In this document: piece after piece, positions 1-10,847 of the stretch
Position numbering within the stretch: the first letter of the stretch is position 1
Layout of the letters: every line of letters starts with the position of its first letter
Source of the DNA: Chaetorhynchus papuensis
Lineage: Eukaryota; Chordata; Aves; Passeriformes; Rhipiduridae
Direction of reading: 5' to 3'
NCBI GenBank assembly: GCA_013396525.1
Contig: VWYX01000084.1
Span: forward strand, 1,165,522 to 1,229,521
DNA: 64,000 nucleotides
Translations under genes and position numbers: made by a program
Notes under the pieces: model-generated
Seen by the model: the letters and a program-made list of their open reading frames with translations, nothing else
Told to the model about the DNA's origin: nothing
The model's database searches: none

Positions 1-56
1 TGTTTGTTACATGAGCATTCAAGAATATTTACGGATCTAGTTTTTTTAAATAACAG

Positions 57-990
57 ATTTGACTTGGGGAAATAATTTAATTTATTGCAAATCTAAGAGA
101 GTAAGATAATGAGAAATAAGAAAAAAAAACCACAAAAAATACATTCCTCTGACCCCTCCCTTATTCCCAAGCTCAACTTAATTCCCAACTTCTGTACCTT
201 GTCCTGGGAGCAAAGACAGGGAATGGGGGTTGCAGCCAATTCATATCGCTTTGTCTCTGTTGCTCTTCCTCTTCATGCGCTTTCCCTACCCCAGCATGGG
301 GTCCCCTCCCACAGGAAACAGTCCTTTATTCCAAACTGGATCCTTCTCATGGGCTGCAGCTCTTCACAAGCTGCTCCACCGGGTCCCTTCCATGGAGTGC
401 AGTCCTTCAGGAATAAGCCGCTTCAGCCTGAGACCCGCAGAGGGTCACAAGTCCTTCCAGCAAACCTGCTCCAGAGTGGGATCCTTTCTCTTCACAACCT
501 TCTAGGTGCCTTCCCCCACGTGGACTCTCCATGAAGTCACAGTTTCCTCCAGAGCAGATTGACCTGCTCCAGTAGGGAGCTGTCCAGAGGCTACAGATGG
601 ATCTCAGTTCCCCTGTGGATCTCCATGGGCTGCAGGGTCACAGCCTCCTCACCATGGCCTTCACCACAGACTGCGGAGGAGTCTCTGCTCTGGCACCTGA
701 AGCACATCCTTCTCCTCCTTCTTCCCCTACCTTGCTGTCTGCAGAGCTCTTTCTCTTACATATTCTCACTCCTCTCTCCCGCTGCTGCCCAACAGCTTTT
801 TCTCCTTAAATCTGGTATCCTGGAAGTGCTACTGCCATTATTAATGGGCTCAGCCTCAGCCCACCGCAAATGTGTCTTGGAGCCTGCTGCAAACGTCTCT
901 ATTAGACATGGGGGGAGTTTCAGGCATCTTCTTATCTCTCCAAGCCACACTTGGAGTTCCCTTGACTACCTGAAACCTAGTCACAATAGA
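57..990 (-). mobile_element. 3'-truncated long LTR of an avian endogenous retrovirus
   Basis: Noncoding LTR read on the minus strand. Its polyadenylation region is at the left: a minus-strand AATAAA lies at 81-86 in the GCAATAAATTAAATT context typical of this avian LTR. The body is GC-richer than its surroundings and carries diverged internal modules containing CTGCTCCA (371-378, 466-473, 564-571) alternating with GGGTC and GGGCTGCAG blocks. The right end, around 985, resembles the U3 start. The last roughly 200 bp of this LTR type, which would include the GGTTAATCCACC end, are missing on the left, so the copy is truncated or deleted. No retroviral coding sequence is adjacent. Plus-strand open frames here (109-534, 559-1026) are by-products of the low stop density. 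Family recognition is from memory; boundaries are good to about 20 bp. Confidence 0.7.
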
Positions 991-1439
991 TATCAGACTT
1001 TAAAAATTGCATTATTAACATTTTAGAAAGCCAAGATAATATAACTGAAGAAACAACTGATGATTTCTGTAAAATGACATTTTATTTTTTGCTGATATTT
1101 TAGGGTACTTCCTTTCTCCTTCTAAATTATAATATCGATTATGGTAGTAATATTTTATGTTTAATGTCAAAGCAACTGCAGACAATTTTGAAGTGGTATT
1201 AAGGGCAGACATTTTTGACCAGCAATGGCTCATACATATTTTGCTTCATCTGAGGTAGACAGACATGCTATTATTATTCTGCATTTTTGTCTGTCTTTTT
1301 TTTATTGTACATTTCTGTTGCTTATTCTATACTGCTGTTACAGTCTAATTGATGATGTTTATCAAACTGGAAATCTTTTATTCTTTCTCTTTGTCTTATT
1401 TTGGCTTTTATTGCCAGATTTTTCCAGAAATTATGCATT

Positions 1440-1525
1440 ACTGCTATATAGATGCCTTTCAAAGAATGGATTAGATTAAATGATCCATAAAGTCCCTTCC
1501 AGTCCAGTGCATTGTAGTTTTAGGT
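1440..1525 (+). mobile_element. CR1 LINE 3'-end relic
   Basis: Short sense-strand fragment matching the terminal part of avian CR1: GGATTAGATTAAATGATCC, then AAAGTCCCTTCCAGTCC, which corresponds to the GGAC(T)AGATGATC...GGTCCCTTCCA segment just before the 3' octamer tail. The octamer repeats are eroded. Severely 5'-truncated, as is usual for CR1. Confidence 0.55.
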
Positions 1526-4500
1526 TTAGAAAAAATCAATCATGGTAACAGCTATATGAGGTTTCTGCCTGTGATAGTTGCTCTGTGTCGAGCATTCTGA
1601 CAGTCTTCACGCTTAGAGAATACTAGCAGAGCGGACATAGGTGCAATTGGACTTGTGTTAAACATGTTCTAAACATGCTTTATTGACACAGTGTGAGATT
1701 TCTGTTTGTATGATAGCCAGATATGCAGAAGTACTTGGAAAAAATCTAGAAAAGGAAACATATATAAAAGATGAGAAATTTGATCACTCTAATAAAACTT
1801 TGTCACTTAAAGCAGTCATTTAAGACCTTCCACATATAGTAAAAAGAAAGAGTCACTCCTAAACTGTGAATCTCCTGAGTGTAAAGCAGATCTGTGGGAA
1901 AAAAAAAGTAAAACCTTTTAGAGAAAGAGACTTTAGGATAATTAATTGAGATCTAGATGTCCACACTGAAATCACCAAGACGTAGATCTAGTGACTCTCA
2001 TGATAGATAAATATCGCAGCATGTCACTTCAAGTCTCAAAATTTACCATAAAGTCCGTGTTGGCTGGACCATGTGAATTTCAGTGTCTAGGATGAAAGAC
2101 TAGTGTTGAACTAGTGTAATTTGGCAAAACCATGATATGATTATCCTTTCTTTTTATATATTTCATATTGCAACTATACTTGTGACAAAAACAACTGTAA
2201 CTAAGGTCATGGTATGTCTGTAATTCATTAATAACTGCTGTCCTAAATAAATAGTTAGGTTAGAAAGGAATGATCTTTGTGAATGACTAAATGCCTTTTC
2301 AATTTCTGAGCATTGCAGGAAAAAAACCCCAAAAACAAATGAACCCCTAGACAGTCTTCTAATCTGGAGTTAATTAAAACAGACCTAGACACTGGTGCAA
2401 TGCAGTATTTTATAGCAACATTATTTCACTTTGCAAATATCTTCCATACACATACAGAAACACAAAATAAAGTGACCTCCTCTGAATTACCCAGGTAGGT
2501 AAGCAGTTTCAAAACAGGAATACAAATTCTGGCTCATTTTGGGACCTTCAAAAAGGAAATTACTGCAAGAGTGATGAGGATTTAAAAGCACATGGATTTA
2601 TAAGCACAGTTTAAAACATCCATATTTGAGAATCTGACCAATGTACAGAATTATAAGGTATTCATATGTTGGCTTAAAATATTTGCCAGATATCTTTTGA
2701 AATGTAATAAAGACTTTGGAATAGAGAGAGTCAGGATGAGAACAAAACTGAAAATATTTCTTGCAGAGAAATAGCCTTCCTTTCACACAGATGCTTTCCT
2801 ATTAGCTGCTACCTCTGACCCTTATCCTTTAAAAATCACCTCCTGTGAGCAATGTGTATAATAAGTCTTATGCTGAAATAACCTCAGAACATGTACAAGC
2901 ATGCCAGGAAATAAGTATATTACTGACTCTAGCCACAGTATTTATATTTAATAAGCAAATAATAAACATGACATTAAATTTCTAAAATTAAAAAGACTAG
3001 AAGCCATCCATGAAATTGTCAATTATCTGACTCTTCCTGCAGTGTTGAAGGGATAAAGCAAAGGTTCAAATCACACTTTGCTCTGCATCAATCTCCAATT
3101 TATACATTCCCTCTAGCTCAGCCTCTTTAACCTCTCAGAACCAATTCTCCCCATGCTCATTATCTTTAAAAATAAAATTTGATCTATATACTTAACCCAA
3201 ATGTAAGTTCATCTCAAATATGCATTTTAGACCAGGTTCCCAACATCTATTATTCTCCTTAAGAAATGTTTTCTAGTATTGCAGGAAATAGCAGGACCAA
3301 GGCTACTCAAAACATAAGTATTGCTATTTACCTTGTCAGAGTGATTCTTTCATTCTTATCTGAGTTTATCAATGCTGAAAAGCATGAATATCTGGAGTAA
3401 AGATACAAATATCAAGATACTCAACTTTCTTTCCTTAAGTAATAATTACCTGCATATCACTATTACATATCTGCTTCAGCCTAGACAAAAAACTTTGACT
3501 AATTGAATAGCTAGAATTGGATAGACATTCTTAGGACTGGTTTTAGTACACCACTAATATTTCAGCATTCAACAACTTTTTTGTTTGTTTGTTTTTTGGT
3601 TTTGGTGTTTTTTTTTTTTAAGGAGGAGCAATGGTAATCAGAATTTGTTAATTCATTAAGACTAAATTTTGCTGTAAAAAAATATATCAGTTATGAAAGC
3701 TGACTTGCGGAAAAGAGTCTCTGAAATCTAGATGGAATTTCTCATCAAAACAGGAGGAAAAAAAAGTGAGAATTCTCTTCCGAACTCTCTTTTTAACTAC
3801 ATTGTCTCCCTTCTACTTAATCTCTTGATAAATGACCACATTCCAAAGCAAATTCCACAGGTCCAGCAAATTAGCAGCTTTCCCCGAACATTTGCAAGTA
3901 TTTCCAAATTCTGTTTGAAGAGTCCTCACAGTAAAACAGTGTTCAAACGTGTAAATAACTCACTAAAAATGCCACGGTGCTGCTAACCATCTTGCTGGTT
4001 TCATGTGTTTACTATGCCAGAGTTAATCAAGATTTTTTTGTTTCCAAAGGGTTCATTACAGAAGTTTTTTAGACGGTGTCTGCTGGTGTTTAGAAATGAA
4101 TAGCATAATCTCAGAGGAATGGGTCTACCCAAGGTTAGATGGAAAATGACTAATTATCATTATTAAAAAGACTAATTATCATCCTGAATCACCATTCAGC
4201 CATCTGTTATATAAGAGAATTCTGACTCACCCAAAAAAAAAAAAAATTAAGAACCTTGTGAGAAAAGTCTAAATGTGTTTTGATAGAGTACTTAGGGAGG
4301 TAATAGCAGTTAAATTGTAAATAGCCTTCATTTTCAAGTAATGAACATTTTCAAGCTTCTTCTCTAAATGTTTGTATAAGGAATGTGTGGACAGAGGCTG
4401 CTAGATATGAAATGATGTTACTAGCATTCCATGTTCATTTCCTCTTGCATAGGAAAACTAGTGGAAATCAAAGCATATGTTAAACAGAAAAAGCTTCACA

Positions 4501-5751
4501 AGAGGCTTGAAACAAATTTCATGGGTTTGATACAAATTATTTGATAGCTTATGAGTTGTGCATTAAGTTGCAAGCACATATAAACACATTGTGTGTGCTT
4601 TCATTTTCTATGGAGAATTATATATATAATTTGAAATGTGGTATTTGTGTGTATAAACATACATAATATACACAGCATGACAGCTATTCACAATTGTATC
4701 ATAATATCCAACTCATACAAAACTCTCAAGAGAGGCTAGGAGTTTTAAGTCATTTACAATATCATCTCCAATATTTCAATCAAGCAAATTGTAAAGTTCA
4801 CATTTTTATTTCCAGCAAGAACTTCACTTGTGCCAGAAAATACCTATTATCTTTCTGTGTTAGTTATTCACTACCTATTATTCTTAGCATGTCAAATTTT
4901 ACATCAAAAGGCTGAGATTTGATAAATTTACTGCTTCTAACTACTGACTGTGAGGCTGGTGTGAAGGAGTGATGTCCTGCTCCCTGACAGTAATTAAGCA
5001 TGGTTGGACAGAATTAGCTCCTGGACCAAGGCTTTGAATGAGAGAAAGCAGTAAGAAGCCTGCAGTGCAAAAGGAGCAGCAAACAGAATTTCTCAGGACT
5101 GCTGAAAGACTCACTGGTTGGAAACTCCTGTTTCTCAGGACAAGCACCCCAGGCTGTGCCTCCAGTAGCAGCTAGCATAGTCCAATAACAGAAGACCTGT
5201 GGAGAAAACTGGTGCTAAGGACATGGTGACTGCAGGATATATACTTCATCAGGATTTACTTCAGCTTAAATTTAGTATGGTTCATGGACTGAAAGTGCCT
5301 TAGCAATAGGAGTATGTGCTTCTGAAATGCATTTTCCAATCCTATGCTGTTAAAGAAAAAAAAAAACCTAGTTTTTATGCTTGCTGAGACCACTCTGTGA
5401 ATAAACCAAAGCACAATAAACAGTGGCACTGGGGAGATCTGCTCTAAAAATATAGTCCTGAACCAAAATAAAATGATAACGTAGAAAAAAGACTTTGGAG
5501 GTGAATGAAAAGCAATCTTTTCTTAGAAGATAAAATGGCTGAAATGACATAGACAATTGCTGGAGAGATGGATCCACTCTACAATAATAAAATGGCAGAA
5601 CATAGACAGGTTTTCAGACTTTTTTATTTCTTTTTGTCTTCCACAAAAGAGCCCAGTCTTCTCTGTGGACAGTGTCACTTCATTGTGGATTATAAATTAA
5701 GCCACCTTAACAGGAACTTGAGAAAAGAAAAAGATGGTGCTATTAACCAAG
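1526..5751. other. Gene-free AT-rich sequence
   Basis: I see no exon, RNA gene or recognisable transposon. It contains a T/G-rich tract at 3577-3619, an A-run near 4232-4246, a short duplication of a GACTAATTATCAT block at 4147-4182, and AT-rich sequence near 4615-4685. Confidence 0.5.
3577..3619. repeat. T/G-rich low-complexity tract
   Basis: T homopolymer runs broken by single or paired G, including (TTTG)n. Simple repeat; the minus strand reads like an A-rich tail, but no retroposed body is recognisable beside it. Confidence 0.7.
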
Positions 5752-6346
5752 TGATATCTCAGACCTGGGGGGAGGTTAATAAGCTGGGGGAGAAGAATCT
5801 ATCACTGATAATGGACATAAAGAATGCAGAATCTATGGGCCACAAAGGAAGCCAACTCAGCAGCTGTGCTGAAATCAGCTCTGACTGGGTAAAAGGTAAT
5901 TTCAGCAAGGAGAGATAGTGACCAACTCACAGCCCACTGACCCAAGAAACCCACTGACTCAAAAGAAGAGAAAGACTGGGCATGGGATTAATTAGCATTA
6001 GAAGTGAGGGAATCATTTAACCAGTAGAATAAGAGCAATGAACATTAATTTCTTTATTTGCTAAAATGTATAACTGTATAAATGTATATAGTGAAAAGTT
6101 TTGAACAACATCAGGACCCCCACCACCAACAAGCCCAGGGTGAAGAAGGACCAGCAGGATGCCACAGAATCCATGGGTGGTGACTATCTTCTTCTTGATC
6201 TCTCTCTCCCTCTCTCCCTTCCCACTACTGTTCTATTTCTTTCTATTTCTCTGTTAAATAATATCTGTTTTATTGACTTCAGCATATGTTCTTGTTTGCA
6301 CCTTAATTTGGGCAGAGGCATCTCTCACTAATCAGATCTTAACACA
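5752..6346 (+). mobile_element. Probable solo LTR, plus strand
   Basis: The stretch has LTR-like organisation: a possible TG start (TGATATCTCAGACC), a TATA-like TATAAAT at 6077-6083, a pyrimidine tract at 6199-6228, a TTAAATAATATCTGTTTTATTG segment where the polyadenylation region would be, and an end in CTTAACACA. The final 90 bp (TTGACTTCAGCATATG..TTGCACCTTAATTTGGGC) resemble a retroviral R/U5. No convincing target-site duplication was found, and no internal coding region follows directly. It could also be the end of another retroelement. Boundaries are tentative. Confidence 0.45.
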
Positions 6347-6485
6347 AGGTTCCCAAAGGTATAAGTAAAGGTGTTAACAGAGTACTTCAAAATAAAAGCA
6401 CAGAAAAATATAGAGGCCACACAACTGGAATCATCATCACAAATGAATAATTACTTGCCATTAAATGATGGTAACTTTTTGACCA

Positions 6486-6700
6486 GGGTGAAACTGGTCT
6501 TAGGGATCAGCCAGAGAAAAAACAGCAGATATCCAGGATATATAAAATACCATGTGTATAATAAAAATTGAGTGCAAAATGGAAATGTGAATTAATGAAG
6601 AACAAGAAGATTGTGTTTAAAAAAAGAAAAAGAACAAACCCAAGTAGATCTACAAGTAGGGAAAAATCCTCCTTCCACTAACATCATACTCCTCCTGATG
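6486..6700. repeat. Dispersed repeat copy A (pairs with 10505-10730)
   Basis: Collinear similarity by eye to 10505-10730 in the same orientation. Shared blocks are GGGT-AAA-CTGGT-TTAGGGAT at the left, ATATAT-TAAAA-ACCAT in the middle, and ACAAGT-AGGG-AAA...CCTC-TTCCA...TCATAC at the right. The middle is more diverged and an A-rich tract differs in length. It lies just downstream of the probable LTR ending at 6346, so it may be retroelement internal sequence, but I cannot name the family. Confidence 0.4.
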
Positions 6701-7879
6701 CCCCTTATGACATAAAAAGAATTTAAAGAATAAACATCTGAAATTACTATGTGGCCTCCACATATCTCTTGCACTTCACATTCATCTAAAGCTGAAGTTA
6801 TCTACTTCAGCCACAGATTAGACTGTACCTTAAAATAACAACTTATACTTCCAGGTTAAGAAAAAGATATAAATCATGCAAACCATTTTTTTATTTGGGT
6901 TCAGTACAAAATTGTTAAACCAAAGTCTGCAGTGAAACTTAGGTTACTGATAACCAGATCATTCGGGTGCTGTGTTGTTTGAAAACCGCAGTAGGTTCTA
7001 TTACGCTGTATAGAAAGAAGGTGCTGATCAAAGCAAATCCAGCAATGTATAATAGCTTCTTTCTGCTCCCCAATTGCTTCAACTTATCCTAGGACTAAAA
7101 ATAAAAAATCAAGCCATTTGTAGTATACTTTGCACCCTCCTTAAAGTGCAGCTGAGAGTATGCTGATAGGATTGCTCTTTCAGGAGCAAAAGAGAGAATG
7201 TCCAGAGTAAAACCTTGTTTTTTTTCTGATGTGTGAATCTGAAAGAGCACAAAATCTTTTTCTTAGATGGTTAGAATCTGCACTACTGAAAAGCTGTGTA
7301 AAAATAGATAAGAGTGACCACTGGAGTGGTCTGTTGCCATAGTTTGCCTCTTCCTTTTTAAAAGACTGTAAGTCATCTGTTTCACTGAACATAGTAGGAA
7401 AAGAATGTTTTATAAATGTCAGATGAAAGACAATCATGACTGTTTTTTTGTTTTGCCTTGGTTTATTTGCCTACCAGGTTTTGCTGTACGTCTTTAAAAA
7501 GAGGTGGTTGTGCAGCAAAGTTAAAAAGCTGCTTATTTGTCTTTCCTAGCTACTGTAATTCAATGGGATAGAAACTTCTGGAAAGATTAAATTTTGCTCT
7601 TCCTGCAAATGTCTGAATTTTCAGGGCGAGTCTTCCTAGGGGCATAGAGAAAATGAGCCAAAGGATACCATGGCCTAGCTGAGGCTGGGAAACCATTGAA
7701 AAGAGCAGGACAGAGGTGACCAGCCAAGTGCATAAGGTAATAGGCAGAAGTGAGATTCAGAGTGCATCAGCTGAAATGTGATGGAACTCTGCTGTTGTCT
7801 TGCATTGTTGTAAGGGACAAAAACAGTGGAGCAAATTCTCATCCTGAAAAGACACACTAGAAAAAGTAGAGATTGTATA

Positions 7880-7975
7880 CAAATCTCCCTACTTTCACTC
7901 TCTCTTAGCCAGTAGGTCTGAGGTTTTTATACACAAATCTCCCTACTTTCTCTTAGCCAGTACGTCTAAGGTTTT
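7880..7975. repeat. Two-copy tandem duplication, 54-bp spacing
   Basis: CAAATCTCCCTACTTTC...TCTTAGCCAGTA-GTCT-AGGTTTT occurs at about 7880-7927 and again at 7934-7975. The first copy has an extra 6 bp (ACTCTC) and there are a few substitutions. This is a local duplication in otherwise unique sequence. Confidence 0.85.
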
Positions 7976-10504
7976 ACAATTAAGAAATATTCATCGGGTC
8001 AGTGTTCTAAGAAAGCCTAGCTTTATAAGTTTCATGTACTCCTGCTATTTTGCATGTGCTCTCTTAAGAGAAAACGTTCTCAACATCTCAGCCAATTTCT
8101 GATGTATTTTACCACCACTGACGAAAAAAAATGTTCAAGGAGGAAAAAAAGGGAAAAAAAAATTGAATGCAATTTGGAAATTAGAAAAAAAATACAATGA
8201 AAAAGGCAGACAGAACATATGGCAAGAGCAATTCTAAAGTATTCCAGATTGTCTTGTTCACATCTTCTCAAAAAACTGAGGAACTTAATTTGCTCTGAAA
8301 GGCCGCATTATGTCCTCACACTTCCCAGCATACATATTAACCATGCCATTTTAGAAAACCAGCATGCCATATCATGCCTTCATGTTCATCCCACATTCAC
8401 TGTTAGACCTAGTACCTGGGAAGGTGAGTGAGCAGGATAAACATTACCTTCATCTCATGTTTCAGAGGGTCAGTGCATGAAGACCACAGCTGAAACTTGG
8501 GCAAACAGAAATTCTTTTTCAGTTCAGGCAACTTTGAAAATGAAAAAGAAGTATCTTTATTATATTTCATTGCTCAGTTTTTGCTATATAAAATAGAAGT
8601 GCAAAAAGAACTTTTTAACTTTGCTTGCTGTTAAATGTTCAGATACCAAGTTAGATAGTACCATAAAAATTTCCGTAGGCAAACAAATAACATCAAAAGG
8701 CACTCTCATACACAAGCAGTGTTATATGATCAGGAACTAATTCATAGCCTGAACAATAAAGCTTCTTTATAAGTTTTCAGCAGACACACAATTCTAATTC
8801 CTTTTTCATTTCTCAGTCATAGTCTTTCTTTTTTGTCTTGTTCCTCAAAATAAACTCAAATAGTTAAAGCAGCCCAAAGACATTACGCCTTGGTTGAACT
8901 GCTTGGCTGCATTTGTTTCACGTCCTCTCATTATTTATGGCAGTAGGCTACAAGCACTTGAAGCAGCAATGCCATTATCTGAAAGCTAGTCACAAAAACA
9001 TTGATAATACTTCTTAGTTTGAGTTCTATCAAAGACATAGACTCTTACTTATTATTGTCTGCTGTTTGCAATTGCCTCAAGATAATGGTTATATTTCATA
9101 GGGTCCCCTTCACAACATTTCTCTTCCTGTTTATAATAAAGCAAAACTAAAGATGATTTTGGAATATTAAAAACTTCAAAGGTAACTAAGCTGTATTGAC
9201 TGAGCTATAAGAAGAATGGAACAATTCAGAATCACCACTCTCTTTTTATTGTTTTAATCTTTTCTGCCCTATTGACACAATAAAGAGGGCTTCATAACTA
9301 CTGCTATCTGAACTGCCATGGTGCTCCAAGCTATGCATTAATCTTCAAAGCTGAAGCATTTTGAGTTGTATTTCCAAGAATGATAGTGTGGTATTAGTAA
9401 ATCAATGGTTCCAGTTGTGTAAACACCCTTATATAACACTTTTTATTTTTGTCCATGACAAAGGAACCTGGAAAATTTTTGTTAGTAATTTTTGTCCTAT
9501 GCTTCAAGCTTCACCATCATATCCAAATTGAGTTTTAAAAAGATAAGAAGCATCAGATATTTACAGTCTTTTTAAAGTTCTAAAACTGAAATAACTATAG
9601 TTTTATAAATAAAAATTCATGTCATGGTTCAGTACATTTTAATAACTGTTATTTATAATAAGTGCAAGATAGAATTAGACTATTAATAATTTAGATTCAT
9701 GCTTTCCTGACAGGAATAGATTGAAACTAACAACAAAACAACAAAACCCACTGCAGACTGACAGAATAATTTACTGTATTTTTTTTTAATCAATAGGTAT
9801 TTTCAATTATTATTCAGACTTCATTAGTAATTAAATATGTTATGATTAAATATGGAGAATAAAACAAAAAATAGAAGAGCTTGTCAGCAGAGGAAAAAAA
9901 ATTGGTAAAGAAAAGAACTAATCATCAGAATCTAAGAAAGAAGAAAGGATTCTAGATGAATATTGTTCAAGAAATGATAGTAAAAAAAGAATATATGACA
10001 GGAAACCATAGAATCACAGCAGTGATGACAGAAAAAAGGTAGGAACAAAGAATCTGAAATACCTCAATTTATAGAGCACATACTCCACTGAAGACATTGC
10101 TGTCTCTAAAAACAGGGTCAGAAACTTTTTATTAACTCAACAGTGCACGGACTCAGGACTTGCTAGTTTTTCAGGATTTCCAGAGAATCACAGATTTTTT
10201 TATAGCCAAGTGACAGCTATCTTACTTACATTAGCTTTGCTTATATTAGCTTAGCTTTGTGCAATTATATGTTTGAACATTTATTGTTAGAATACTATCT
10301 ATGCATTTTTGTAACTATTGTATAGCAACTACAGATAATTGTTCTGTGGAGAGTGAGTTATCTATGATCCTAGATAAAGGAAGTGATATCTAAAAGTACA
10401 GGACAATAACAGTGTTTGAAAGGACAAACACAGCATCATGCCAGTGACCCTAAGGGCTCTAAAAAGAAGTTAGCAGTAACTGCAGACAAACAGCCCTCTC
10501 AGCT
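7976..10504. other. Gene-free AT-rich sequence
   Basis: Nothing recognisable. Unique-looking sequence with A-runs near 8120-8190 and 9780-9790; no reading frame resembles a known protein. Confidence 0.5.
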
Positions 10505-10730
10505 GGGTTAAAGCTGGTTTAGGGATAACAAAGAAAACAAAGAACAAGAATCTCATATATGTAAAACACCATATACCAAAACAAAAAAAAAAAAAAAAAA
10601 GGCTTTGTGAGTAAATAAGAAAAGAATGATAAATTAGACCATATCAGCAAATTTAATAGAGTAACTCCAGTTAAGCCCACAAGTGAGGGGAAAGAACCTC
10701 TTCCATGGATGTCATACCTCTTTCAGTAAG
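10505..10730. repeat. Dispersed repeat copy B (pairs with 6486-6700)
   Basis: Second copy of the sequence described at 6486-6700, about 4 kb apart in the same orientation. It contains an 18-base A-run (10583-10600) at the point where copy A has only a short A-rich stretch. Family unknown. Confidence 0.4.
10583..10600 (+). repeat. Poly(A) run
   Basis: Eighteen consecutive A. It lies inside dispersed copy B and is probably a replication-slippage expansion. Confidence 0.9.
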
Positions 10731-10830
10731 GATTTTGTAACACTGACAACTCACTGTGACCACGCTTTGGAGTGAAGGCCTGCACAAGGCTAGAGAAAGG
10801 GGTAGAAGGTCAGCACATAACATTTTTACC

Positions 10831-10847
10831 TGTTTGTTTGTTTGTTT
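10831..10847. repeat. (TGTT)n microsatellite
   Basis: Four tandem TGTT units followed by an AT-rich tail. Confidence 0.85.

Noticed and set aside
109..1026. Three plus-strand open frames of 91-155 codons as a possible gene
   Set aside because: They lie antisense to a noncoding LTR, overlap in different frames and resemble no protein; openness follows from base composition.
7880..7975. CRISPR-like repeat array
   Set aside because: Only two copies, no regular spacers, and a vertebrate genome.
10004..10020. CATAGAATCACAG word as a CR1 3' end
   Set aside because: The sequence that should follow (GGTTGGAAGGGACC) is absent; a chance match to the octamer.
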